Positions 18,501-26,362 of a stretch of DNA of 64,000 nucleotides are shown piece by piece. The translations under genes and the position numbers were made by a program. Under the pieces are notes generated by a model, which searched no databases, was not told the DNA's origin, and worked only from the letters and a program-made list of their open reading frames with translations. The stretch is taken from assembly GCF_028330985.1 (NCBI RefSeq), contig NZ_JAQMUE010000100.1, positions 52,957-116,956 on the forward strand, written 5' to 3'. Each line of letters opens with the position of its first letter. The first letter of the stretch is position 1. The stretch comes from Roseofilum reptotaenium CS-1145. Lineage in GTDB: Bacteria; Cyanobacteriota; Cyanobacteriia; Cyanobacteriales; Desertifilaceae.

Positions 18501-18839
18501 TTGGTTGCCGGTGACGGTAACGCGAACGCTGTTGCCATCTATGGAGTTGATACGAACGGCGGCAATGCCTGGAGCGGGGTTGGCTTGCATGAATTCGCCG
18601 CTGGGAATGTTGAGCTGCATGTTGGAGATGTTGGCAACCCATTCGTTGCCGTTGGGCACGGCAAATATTTGGGGGCGATCGCCTTCTTGAGTATCTAGGA
18701 TGACTTCAATGCCGTCATTCTTAGGGTTTAGGGAGACGTTGGTGATTCGGGTCGGAGCCGCCCAAGCCGAAGCATTGGCTACCATCACGGCGGCACTACC
18801 GAGCAGCGCCCCACTTAGTCCAAATTGATACTTTTTCAT
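15564..18839 (-). CDS. pilQ: Type IV pilus secretin PilQ with repeat insertion
   Basis: A 1091-residue outer-membrane secretin from the ATG at 18837-18839, chosen because GAGGAG lies 5 nt upstream; the ORF extends 4 codons further. It has a signal peptide (ending ASAWA), an AMIN domain (~30-140) that binds peptidoglycan, a Pro/Gln-rich linker, an STN/N0 domain (~220-290), N1 domain (~290-430), and the C-terminal secretin domain ending VVIVVTPNIIQDV. Between N1 and the secretin core (about residues 565-862) are seven ~42-residue repeats with FFDxxGxPRLLSxL...GGGxFQPL. Typical cyanobacterial PilQ is about 300 residues shorter. It forms the pore for pilus extrusion, motility and DNA uptake. No other pil gene is nearby. 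Confidence 0.92.
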   Translation of the reverse strand: MKKYQFGLSGALLGSAAVMVANASAWAAPTRITNVSLNPKNDGIEVILDTQEGDRPQIFAVPNGNEWVANISNMQLNIPSGEFMQANPAPGIAAVRINSIDGNSVRVTVTGNQGSLSGRISIQDGSNFILSLKQDDPKPTANTAPQPPAPQPVAQTPPQTTAQGAPNNGVPLPSLQNGIPSLPPGTGVAPPFRQRAIAPPLGEISVSTIDASGRTINLGSSENVPRLVLRDAPVRDVLALLARVAGMNLAFTDSAGSIPEGQAGASTAVAGSTISLDIENEPVQNVFNSVLQLSGLQANRVGRTIFVGTNLPLESSPVITRTLRLNQAEAEASATLLASQGADYQRVVTNTTRVVEGEGVDRRETEETTTSIENFTVQEANGPLLLRGLSIIADERLNSITLVGDPRKVEIATGLLSQQDLRRRQVSVNVKVIDINLNAEEFSNSSFSFGSGDSFFVVDGGQGIANFGRLRPPTADQARANQFGRPVVNNPLAGNTPFINPNGTQLVRDPATGQLVPSGQNRPGSVFSPGGSPTTPGVTGFDAAAPGIPGAAGRQVSPASGTPPLFYDRNGIPRSLNELTVGGGSFQPLVDQTNNLVTAPTAGTQAPRFFDNTGQPRLLSELQLGGGQIPALTTPNGSLISAGTGADPAPRFFDATGQPRLFNDLTIGGGQFQPLRSPDGNVVTAGVGAQFFLDSTGTPRLLSELNVPGVSNGPLQPLRDASGNLTLAGDQSPVFFDVNGVPRNFNQLTIGGGVFQPLLDPESDLVEVTQGASAPQFFDAAGTPRLLSQILDGTFQPLINGQDLVPATQAIAPQFFDANGVPRLLSQLVPGGGNIPALTNPTGELISAATGAALNGLPAIIGQAAQLTYQLPQVFQYPNQFLAQLEANIEEGTAKILTDPTLTIQEGETSTINLTDRIPVNVEQETTINANTTTTTVNTEFEDVGLLMPIVVDRIDDNGFITMTINPRISTPTGTFNIVIDGLQQQVALVSRRELSSGKIRLRDGQTLLIAGVIQDQERETVSKLPILGDLPIIGRMFRRTDNRSERAEVVIVVTPNIIQDVEDANWGYGYAPSPNVQQQLRNRGFRYPGR
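16255..17150 (-). repeat. Seven ~125-bp coding repeats in pilQ
   Basis: Each unit encodes an FFD-NG-PRLL-L-GGG-F-PL pattern of 38-47 residues. Units are diverged in DNA but clear in protein. All lie between N1 and the secretin core. Confidence 0.85.
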
Positions 18840-18989
18840 TGCTCTCCTCACGCGATCGCTTTAGACACTGATAATTTGAAGATAAACTGTATGCAAACCC
18901 CGTTTAAATGAGGGTCTGGTTACTTAAGCATAGATTCTGGTTACTTATCATTCCCTAAGTGACCCTCAATCGTCAATAGTGTAAAGCAA

Positions 18990-19075
18990 ATTTGTCAAGT
19001 GTGGGGGAATGGGGAGATGGGGGAGTGGGCAGATGAGGCAATAGGGGGATTTTCTATTCCCTATTGCCCTCAATT
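18990..19075. repeat. Heptamer repeat, with inverted arms
   Basis: GGGGGAATGGGGAGATGGGGG-type units are followed by GGCAATAGGG and the reverse form TTCCCTATTGCC, so the end of the block can fold into a hairpin (GGCAATAGGG/CCCTATTGCC). It lies between the divergent pilQ and ProX-like genes. Confidence 0.6.
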
Positions 19076-19132
19076 TATTGGATTACTATATATATCCGGA
19101 CTTATACTATTTTTTTATTATCCCTAAATGTT

Positions 19133-20146
19133 ATGCCTGGAAAATCATATCGTCGGTTGTTTTCGTCCAGTGTGTTGTTGGCGATCGCGGTGGGCTTGAT
19201 GAGCTGTCGGTCTAATTTAGACTTAACTCAAGATACGCTAGTGCGTTCCGCCCATAGTAGTTGGGTTGAGGAGAGCTTTCAAACGGAAGTGGTTAATATT
19301 GGTTTAGCCGAATTGGGTTACCCCATTGAGAGTCCGAAAACGTTAGATTATCCAGCCATTTATCTATCTTTGGCGACTCAATCTCTCGATTATAGTGTGG
19401 TATCTTACGATGCGGGTCATGAATCTTTATTTAATCAGGCTAATGGCAATAATGAGTTAGAGAAAGTTGGCAAAGTAATACCGCCCGGTTCTCAAGGCTA
19501 TCACATGGATAAAAAAACGGCTGATGAATATGGAATTTCTAATCTTGAACAGTTGAAAGATCCCCAAATTGCCAATCTCTTTGATACGGATGCCAATGGC
19601 AAAGCAAACTTAGTTGGATGTAATCCGGGTTGGGTTTGTGAATCGGTGATTAATCATCATCTCAAAGTTTATGGACTTGAGGATACGGTAGAACAAGAGC
19701 AGGGAAATTATACTTCCCTTTTGGCAGATACCATAGATCGTTACGAGCAAGGAAAGCCTATTTTCTATTACGCTTATAATCCACATTGGATATTTGCTGT
19801 TTTGAAACCTGATCGAGAGGTGATGGCTTTAGAAGTTCCTTTTACATCTTTACCTGAGCATATGGTAGGGATAACGGAAACGGATACGACGTTTGAGGGT
19901 AAAAATTTGGGATGGCCGGCTGTGGGACAACGTTTTGTGGTGAACCGAACGTTTGCATCCAGAAATTCGAGGGCTAAACGGTGGTTTGAATTGGTGAGTA
20001 TTCCAGTAGCCGATATGAATGAAGTGAGCTTACAAATTAAAGAGGGAACTGATACTCCAGAGGATATTCGACGTTTGGCTCAGGAATGGGTGAGTGAGAA
20101 TCAAGCACAGTTTGACGCTTGGTTGGCAGAAGCGAAAGAGGAATAG
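19133..20146 (+). CDS. Glycine betaine/proline-type ABC solute-binding lipoprotein (ProX-like)
   Basis: A 337-residue OpuAC-family receptor. I start at the ATG at 19133 (MPGKSYRRLFSSS), which gives a normal lipoprotein signal with lipobox LMSC; the longer frame starting at 19064 begins inside a repeat. The fold motifs VRSAHSSWVEESF, CNPGWVCESVINHHL and YYAYNPHWIFAVL include the aromatic residues that usually box a quaternary ammonium group. It would deliver compatible solute to an ABC permease; no ProV/ProW genes are adjacent. The next gene, DUF362, is unrelated. Confidence 0.87.
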   Translation: MPGKSYRRLFSSSVLLAIAVGLMSCRSNLDLTQDTLVRSAHSSWVEESFQTEVVNIGLAELGYPIESPKTLDYPAIYLSLATQSLDYSVVSYDAGHESLFNQANGNNELEKVGKVIPPGSQGYHMDKKTADEYGISNLEQLKDPQIANLFDTDANGKANLVGCNPGWVCESVINHHLKVYGLEDTVEQEQGNYTSLLADTIDRYEQGKPIFYYAYNPHWIFAVLKPDREVMALEVPFTSLPEHMVGITETDTTFEGKNLGWPAVGQRFVVNRTFASRNSRAKRWFELVSIPVADMNEVSLQIKEGTDTPEDIRRLAQEWVSENQAQFDAWLAEAKEE

Positions 20147-20265
20147 GAAATGGGAGAGGCAAAGACACAAAGATAGACTATGACCTGTTCGCTGTTCCCT
20201 ATTTCCTTGACTATAATGATGAGAGAAATGAGGAAAACCTTCATTATTAATTGTTAATTGTGATC

Positions 20266-21222
20266 ATGAGTCAAGTAAGTTTGGTGCGGGCGAATTCCTA
20301 TGATCGAGAGGCGCTCAGAGCTTCTTTGGTGGAAGTTTTGGCTCCTTTGGGAGGTATGGAATCCATCGTTAAACGGGGCGATCGCGTCTTACTTAAACCT
20401 AATCTATTAACGGGGTCTCGACCAACTCATGAGTGTGTGACTCGTCCGGAGTTGGTGGTTGAGGTTGCACGGTTGGTTAAAGAAGCAGGAGGTGTGCCAT
20501 TTTTGGGCGATAGTCCGGCGTTTGGGACTGTGGAAGGGGTTGCTCAGGCGAATGGGTATTTACCGTTTTTGCAGCAGGTGAATTTACCGATCGTAGAATT
20601 TCGGGGAAAACGATATCAAACGGAAGGCGATCGCTTTGGGCATTTGTTGCTGTCTAAGGAAGCAATGGATGCGGATGCAGTGATTAATTTACCGAAGATT
20701 AAGGCTCACCAGCAGTTGACGATGACGTTGGGAGTGAAAAATCTATTTGGCTGTGTGCCTGGAAAAATGAAGGCTTGGTGGCATATGCAAGCGGGGAAAA
20801 GTTCCCAGGAGTTTGGAGCGATGTTGGTGGAAACCGCTCGGACTATTGCGCCAAATTTAACGATTCTTGATGGTATTATTGCCCATGAAGGAAATGGGCC
20901 AATGAGGGGTAGTCCCCGGTTCCTGGGTATTTTAGGAGCATCTGAGGATGTGTTTGCTCTGGACTTAAGCGTTTTGGAACTATTGGGGGTTGATCCGATG
21001 GAGGTTCCCACCCATGTTGCAGCTTTGGCTGCGGGCTGTTATGCTCAGAAGCAGGTAGAGTTTCCGTTGTGTAATCCGCAGGAATTGGCGATCGCCAACT
21101 GGAAGTTACCGGATAAGATGCAACCCATTGATTTTGGGATGCCCAGGGTCATTAGATCTACGTTTAAACATCTATATATTCGGTTAATCAAAGAGCCGAT
21201 GAGCGCCTATCAAACGGAGTAG
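20266..21222 (+). CDS. DUF362 family protein
   Basis: A 318-residue protein from the ATG at 20266 (MSQVSLVRANSYDREAL). It matches the DUF362 pattern: GDRVLLKPNLL near the N-terminus, VINLPKIKAHQQLTMTLGVKNLFG in the middle, and ILDGIIAHEGNGP. No ferredoxin-like Cys clusters follow, unlike longer members. The biochemical role of the family is not established. A spacer rich in AATTGTTAATTG repeat precedes it. Confidence 0.85.
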   Translation: MSQVSLVRANSYDREALRASLVEVLAPLGGMESIVKRGDRVLLKPNLLTGSRPTHECVTRPELVVEVARLVKEAGGVPFLGDSPAFGTVEGVAQANGYLPFLQQVNLPIVEFRGKRYQTEGDRFGHLLLSKEAMDADAVINLPKIKAHQQLTMTLGVKNLFGCVPGKMKAWWHMQAGKSSQEFGAMLVETARTIAPNLTILDGIIAHEGNGPMRGSPRFLGILGASEDVFALDLSVLELLGVDPMEVPTHVAALAAGCYAQKQVEFPLCNPQELAIANWKLPDKMQPIDFGMPRVIRSTFKHLYIRLIKEPMSAYQTE

Positions 21223-21263
21223 GTAATGGATAATGAACAATAGAACCGCTATTCCCTATTCCC

Positions 21264-22346
21264 TTAAGCCAAAGCTTGCCGTTGCTCTCGGTATTGCTCA
21301 ACTTTAAGTAAGTCACCGAGGGCACTACAGGCTACAATTAAATTCCCTAAGGTTTGGCCAGTTAAGCGTTTGTCTTTGAGGTGTAGGGCAATTTGTAGGC
21401 GCTGTTCATAATAGCGAGTCGCTTCGTGATAGTTTCCTAAAGCATCGTGAGCTACCCCTAAACTGCCTAGGGTTTGTTCTTTCATACGTTGGTCTTTCAC
21501 TTTTTCAGCAAGCTGTAGTCGTTCTTCGTAATACGTAATGGCTTGGCTATAATCTCCCAGGGTGTGGAAGGTATTGCCTAAATTTCTCAATACTTTGGCA
21601 GTTAAACGTTGATTTTGGGTTTTACGAGCTAAGTCTAATAATTGTTGATAATAGTGAATGGTTTGCTCAGAGTTGCCTAGGGAATGGTGGGCATTAGCCA
21701 GGTTTCGTAGGATTTGGCTTTGCATCAGGGGGTTGTCTTGTTCCCGAATCAAGGTTAAACTTCGAGCTTGATATGCGATCGCTTTGGGTAAGTCGTTGAG
21801 AGCTTTGTAGACTAAGCCCAAATTGTTTAAGCCCACGGCTAATAAGCGGTTGTCTCCCATCTCTTGCGCCAGTTCAATACTGCGACTTTCAGCAGTAATG
21901 GCTTCTGTGTAGCTTCCTTGATGACGGTAAGCATTGCCCAAATTTCCCCAAGTTTGGGCTTCTAGGCGCACATTGCCCAATTGTTGGGCTAATTTTAATC
22001 GTTGTTTTTGATATTCGATAGCCTGATTATAGTCCCCTTGGGCATAATAGGAATGACTTAAATGGCCCAAAACTTGACTAATCTGTTGATGGTTTTCCAA
22101 GCTTTCGTAGAGGGGTAAACACTCTTGCCAGTAGGTTTGAGCCGCTTTAATGTTTCCTTGTTGCTGACAGGTACTGGCTTGTTCAAAGAGGCGATCGGCT
22201 TGATCCCCCAAAGTGATCGACGATAAACTCTCTACATTAAGCGCTCCTTCGTCACGGGGAATTAATGTATCTCGATGTACCCCTTCTCGATGAATACTAA
22301 CCACGGTTTGCGCTTTTCCCTGTAAATGGGTTAATCTGGATTTCAT
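21264..22346 (-). CDS. TPR (kinesin light chain-type) protein
   Basis: A 360-residue protein. After ~40 residues with no motif, about eight TPRs of 40 residues run to the C-terminus (LGNxYHxLGDYSQAIxYYEERLQLA pattern). No enzymatic domain follows, so it is a scaffold or sensor piece of the LGN/KLC type. It is transcribed divergently from the radical-SAM gene at 22657. Confidence 0.85.
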   Translation of the reverse strand: MKSRLTHLQGKAQTVVSIHREGVHRDTLIPRDEGALNVESLSSITLGDQADRLFEQASTCQQQGNIKAAQTYWQECLPLYESLENHQQISQVLGHLSHSYYAQGDYNQAIEYQKQRLKLAQQLGNVRLEAQTWGNLGNAYRHQGSYTEAITAESRSIELAQEMGDNRLLAVGLNNLGLVYKALNDLPKAIAYQARSLTLIREQDNPLMQSQILRNLANAHHSLGNSEQTIHYYQQLLDLARKTQNQRLTAKVLRNLGNTFHTLGDYSQAITYYEERLQLAEKVKDQRMKEQTLGSLGVAHDALGNYHEATRYYEQRLQIALHLKDKRLTGQTLGNLIVACSALGDLLKVEQYREQRQALA

Positions 22347-22574
22347 TATTTTAGCTACTCCCTTCTAACTGGTTCACCCGGTTTACCCCCTTAGAATGCA
22401 CCCGATTAATATAAAGAAGGGTATTCTTTCAGGATAACTGATGAGAGTGGACAAAAAATCAGTATCTTCACTTATTTTTCACCTATTCTTTAAAAAAGTG
22501 AGACTTATATCAATTAAAAGTTTTGCTATTGCTCATGAGAACTTAACCCGATTTTTGAGGCAATTTCTATCAAT
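22347..22574. other. Divergent intergenic region, AT-rich
   Basis: Together with the promoter below, this fills the gap between the TPR gene and the radical-SAM gene. I see no open frame, hairpin or repeat in it beyond AT-rich tracts. Confidence 0.5.
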
Positions 22575-22603
22575 TTGACAAAAGTCCGATTTTTTTGTAT
22601 TGT
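22575..22603 (+). promoter_or_regulatory. Sigma70-type promoter of the radical-SAM gene
   Basis: TTGACA (22575-22580), a 17-nt spacer and TATTGT (22598-22603) make a near-consensus promoter about 54 nt before the TTG start at 22657. Confidence 0.6.
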
Positions 22604-22656
22604 CATAGGGTAAATTGCCCTATTTGCGATCAAAATTAAACTAACCGCATTTTTCC

Positions 22657-24273
22657 TTGTCTATCCCCCTACATGAAGAACAGCTTTTATTCGACCCGGT
22701 ATCCCCTGAAAGCACTGCTATTCCGGTAATTTTTGCCTTTCCTAACACCTACAGTATTGGTATCACCAGTTTAGGCTATCAAGTGATTTGGTCGCAGTTG
22801 CGTGAGCGATCGCAGGTGGCAGTGAGCCGTCTATTTACGGATGGACAGGAAAAACTCCCCAGACAGGTTGAACTGGTTGGTTTCTCGTTATCCTGGGAAT
22901 TGGACTATGGCAATATTTTGGTGTTACTTGACCAACTCGGTATACCCAGGCGAAGTGAGCAGCGCCAACAGCATCATCCCCTAATTTTTGGGGGTGGGCC
23001 AGTATTAACAGCCAATCCTGAACCCTTTGCTGACTTTTTTGATGTGATTTTATTGGGGGATGGGGAACAGTTATTAGGCGAATTTATTGACCGATATCAA
23101 GAGGTTCGGGCGGCATCCAGGGGCGAGCAATTGAGATATCTGGCTCAGGGAGAAGGAATTTATGTACCCAGTTTATATGAGGTGACCTACGACAGTCCAA
23201 CGGGAGCGATCGCTGCAATTACGCCCCTTGAAGATAGTATTCCTGAACGGCCAACGAAACAAACCTATCGCGGTAAAACCCTCCTCGCCTCTAGAGTCGT
23301 TACCCCACAAGCCGCGTGGGAAAACATTTATATGGTGGAAGTTGTGCGATCGTGTCCAGAACTCTGTCGATTTTGCCTTGCTAGTTATCTCACTTTACCC
23401 TTTCGCACCGCTAATCTTCAAGAAGGATTAATTCCTGCCATTGAACAAGGGTTAAAATTGACCAACCGACTCGGATTATTAGGCGCTTCAGTCACCCAAC
23501 ATCCTGAATTTAATGCCCTGCTCGATTATCTAAGCCAACCGCAATATGACCAGGTGCGTCTGAGTCTAGCTTCTGTTCGCACGAATACGGTTACCGAAAA
23601 ACTCGCTCGTATTCTTAGTCAACGGGATAGCCGCTCCATTACCATTGCCATCGAAAGCGGATCGGAAAGGCTGCGGGCGATCGTCAATAAGAAACTGCAA
23701 CAAGAGGAAATTATCCAAGCTGCGATTAATGCCAAAGCAGGAGGACTGAAAGGGATTAAATTTTATGGCATGGTGGGTATTCCTGGAGAAGAAATTGAGG
23801 ATTTAGAACCCACTTTAGAGTTAATGCAAGAATTGAAAAAAGCCGCGCCCGGATTGCGATTAACCTTCGGATGTAGCACCTTTGTTCCTAAAGCCCATAC
23901 TCCCTTTCAATGGTATGGAGTCAACCCACAAGCAAAGAAGCGATTAAAGCTCTTGCAAAAAGGTTTAGGAAAAATTGGTGTGGAGTTTCGCCCCGAGAGT
24001 TACAATTGGTCGGCGATCCAAGCCCTAATTTCCAGAGGCGATCGCCGTCTATCTCACATCCTAGAATTCACGCAAAATTCAGGGGATTCTCTAGGGAGTT
24101 ATCGGCAAGCATTTAAGCATTTTCAAGGACAACTGCCCCCGCTAGAAGATTATGTGTATCAAAATTGGTCAACCGAAAAAGTTTTACCCTGGCAACATAT
24201 CCAAGGGACTTTATCTGTAGAAACTCTCAAACAACATTTAGCCACCAGTCAGAAGATACAGCGAGAGGAGTAA
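22657..24273 (+). CDS. B12-binding/radical SAM protein
   Basis: A 538-residue protein. The N-terminal ~180 residues resemble a cobalamin-binding Rossmann domain without the classical DxHxxG, then the radical-SAM core starts at ~225 with the cluster motif C-x3-C-x2-C in SCPELCRFCLASY. IAIESGSERLRAIVNK and GIKFYGMVGIPGE are typical core strands. It starts at a TTG with no ATG nearby upstream; a good promoter lies just before. It should cleave SAM reductively, but the substrate is unknown. Family relatives are widespread in cyanobacteria. Confidence 0.88.
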   Translation: MSIPLHEEQLLFDPVSPESTAIPVIFAFPNTYSIGITSLGYQVIWSQLRERSQVAVSRLFTDGQEKLPRQVELVGFSLSWELDYGNILVLLDQLGIPRRSEQRQQHHPLIFGGGPVLTANPEPFADFFDVILLGDGEQLLGEFIDRYQEVRAASRGEQLRYLAQGEGIYVPSLYEVTYDSPTGAIAAITPLEDSIPERPTKQTYRGKTLLASRVVTPQAAWENIYMVEVVRSCPELCRFCLASYLTLPFRTANLQEGLIPAIEQGLKLTNRLGLLGASVTQHPEFNALLDYLSQPQYDQVRLSLASVRTNTVTEKLARILSQRDSRSITIAIESGSERLRAIVNKKLQQEEIIQAAINAKAGGLKGIKFYGMVGIPGEEIEDLEPTLELMQELKKAAPGLRLTFGCSTFVPKAHTPFQWYGVNPQAKKRLKLLQKGLGKIGVEFRPESYNWSAIQALISRGDRRLSHILEFTQNSGDSLGSYRQAFKHFQGQLPPLEDYVYQNWSTEKVLPWQHIQGTLSVETLKQHLATSQKIQREE

Positions 24274-24370
24274 ACTTGATGTTCAATATCCCAATGTTGA
24301 TAAATTATTTTGCCTAAATGTTGAGCATCTGCGCGTAAGTAAAACAAGTCATCCGTTCTACTTCCTCAAC

Positions 24371-25207
24371 TTAAGAGTGGCGCTCTGCCAACCAAGACAC
24401 TAAATCCTCAACTCCAGTAAAATCGATCAGTGCTTCCCCCAAATCTTCCAACACTTCCACAGACAAAGACTGAATCTGCGCTTCCAATTCTGGAGAGAGC
24501 GCCCCCACTCGTCGCGTCAATTGGCGAGTGATTAAAGAGACAGCTTCACCTTGCCGTCCTTCTAGAAGACCTTCTTCATGAATTTCTTGATAAATCACTG
24601 ACTCGCGCATCGTCTCTTTCCTCAATAATTGTCTAATTAACTTTTTCTCAAATCTCAAACCCGCCAGCACTTGACTACAAGCCAGGACATCTGCTTGTTG
24701 TTTAGTCTCCTCGATTGTAGCAACCTGATTCGCCACTTGCTGGAGTAACTGGCGCGGTTCAGTAGTTTTTGATAAAGTCGCAAAGGGCAGTAAACCGGGA
24801 GAAGAGAGCAGTAAATTAGGGTCTTGTTCCCAAAGTCGAATCACTTGGTATCGGTGCTGGGTATTCGTATCCTCATGCTTGGAGACCAAAACTTCCTCGG
24901 AAGTAGTTTCTCGCAAGAACATGACCACTTGATGTACGGAGCAACCATATTGCCGTTTTAACCTCACATAGTAGTCGAGCATTCGGAAGGGTAGGGGTGG
25001 TTCAGAGTAGGGACGGGTTTCAAACTCGATGTGCAGAATTTGATTCCCCGCTTTTAAGAAGGTAACCGAATCAGCGCGAATGGGTTCTTGTATCAGTTCG
25101 GTTTTGAGGACTTCAACGGGGGTGGGTGGCACTAGGGGAAGCAACCACTCGATGAAGGACTCTGGAAATTTTTCCGCGAGGTATTTGCAGGTGTTGTCGT
25201 AGGCCAA
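24371..25207 (-). CDS. Rpn/DUF4351 family protein, copy 1
   Basis: A 278-residue protein with an N-terminal PD-(D/E)XK-like nuclease fold (Asp in IRADSVTFLK, then Glu-Phe-Glu in LHIEFETRP) and a C-terminal DUF4351 helical domain (LITRQLTRRVGALSPELEAQ). The linker EGLLEGRQGEAV lacks the GIQQ-type repeats found in its neighbour. It is a tandem paralogue of the next gene, with the first ~60 residues almost identical. The family is linked to recombination-promoting nucleases; activity is not shown. Confidence 0.82.
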   Translation of the reverse strand: MAYDNTCKYLAEKFPESFIEWLLPLVPPTPVEVLKTELIQEPIRADSVTFLKAGNQILHIEFETRPYSEPPLPFRMLDYYVRLKRQYGCSVHQVVMFLRETTSEEVLVSKHEDTNTQHRYQVIRLWEQDPNLLLSSPGLLPFATLSKTTEPRQLLQQVANQVATIEETKQQADVLACSQVLAGLRFEKKLIRQLLRKETMRESVIYQEIHEEGLLEGRQGEAVSLITRQLTRRVGALSPELEAQIQSLSVEVLEDLGEALIDFTGVEDLVSWLAERHS

Positions 25208-25274
25208 GGGAGTTAGGGGAATCGGAAGGTATCGTTTATGTTAGAGGAAGTCTGATTAATTGGGGCGATCGCGC

Positions 25275-25317
25275 AGCGATGCCCAGCATTATCACCTCAG
25301 CGATGCCCAGCATTATC
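25275..25317. repeat. Duplicated 19-bp unit at the end of copy 2
   Basis: AGCGATGCCCAGCATTATC occurs at 25275-25293 and 25299-25317. The second copy encodes the last residues of the gene at 25297-26172, so its C-terminus differs from the paralogue. Confidence 0.8.
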
Positions 25318-26172
25318 GCCCAACCAAGACACTAAATCCTCAACTGCCGTAAAATCGAGCAGAGCTTCTCCCAGATCTTCCAATGTTTCCACAGACAAAG
25401 ACTGAATCTGTGCTTGCAATTCTGGAGAGAGTTTCCCCACTCGTCGCGTCAAGAGACGAATGACTAAAGATGCCTCCCGTTGTACACCTCGCTGAATTCC
25501 TTGCTGAATTCCTCGCTGAATTCCTTCTAGCAGACCTTCTTCATGAATTTCTTGATAAATCACTGACTCGCGCATCGTCTCTTTCCTCAATAGTTGTTTG
25601 ATTAACGTTTTGTCAAATCTCAAACCTGCCAGTACTTGACTACAAGCGAGAATATTCACTTGTTGCTTCCTCTCCTCGATTGTAGCAACCCGATCGGCTA
25701 CTTGCTGTAGTAACTGGCGCGGTTCGGTGGTTTTCGATAAGGTGGCCAAGGGTAATAAACCAGGAGACGATAGGAGTAAATTTGGGTCTTGTTCCCAAAG
25801 TCGAATCACCTGGTAGGGATGTTGGGTTTCTCCGTCCTCATACTGAGAGACCAAAACTTGTTCGGAAGTGGTTTCTCGTAAGAAAATCACCACTTGATGA
25901 ACAGAGCCACCATATTGCCGTTTTAACCTCACATAGTAGTCGAGCATTCGGAAGGGTAGGGGAGGTTGAGAGTAGGGACGGGTTTCAAACTCGATGTGCA
26001 GAATTTGATTACCTGCTTTCAAGAAGGTAACCGAATCTGCACGGATGGGTTCTTGTATCAGTTCGGTTTTGAGGACTTCAACGGGGGTGGGTGGCACTAG
26101 GGGAAGCAACCATTGGATGAAGGACTCTGGAAATTTTTCGGCGAGGTATTTGCAGGTGTTGTCGTAGGCCAA
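25297..26172 (-). CDS. Rpn/DUF4351 family protein, copy 2
   Basis: A 291-residue paralogue of the gene just downstream, with the same nuclease-like half (IRADSVTFLK, LHIEFETRP) and DUF4351 tail. It differs by an expanded hinge, EGIQRGIQQGIQRGVQRE, encoded by three 12-bp repeats at 25491-25526 (GCTGAATTCC plus TT or TC). The end (GDNAGHR) is encoded by a duplicated 19-bp unit rather than the paralogue's ending. The two genes probably arose by recent tandem duplication and have drifted by slippage. Confidence 0.82.
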   Translation of the reverse strand: MAYDNTCKYLAEKFPESFIQWLLPLVPPTPVEVLKTELIQEPIRADSVTFLKAGNQILHIEFETRPYSQPPLPFRMLDYYVRLKRQYGGSVHQVVIFLRETTSEQVLVSQYEDGETQHPYQVIRLWEQDPNLLLSSPGLLPLATLSKTTEPRQLLQQVADRVATIEERKQQVNILACSQVLAGLRFDKTLIKQLLRKETMRESVIYQEIHEEGLLEGIQRGIQQGIQRGVQREASLVIRLLTRRVGKLSPELQAQIQSLSVETLEDLGEALLDFTAVEDLVSWLGDNAGHR

Positions 26173-26362
26173 GGCAGGGAGCTTAAAACATCAGTATTAC
26201 GAGTTAATGCATGTATCCTAATTCAGGATTAGGTCAGTAGCCAAAATTTCTGTGGAAATTTCCCGGAAATTGAGTCACAAGAGCTGACGATCTGTTAAGG
26301 TCTATTAAGATTTTCGATAACGTCCAAATTCTTTAACGACTCCCACTAAGGATTAATTTTCT

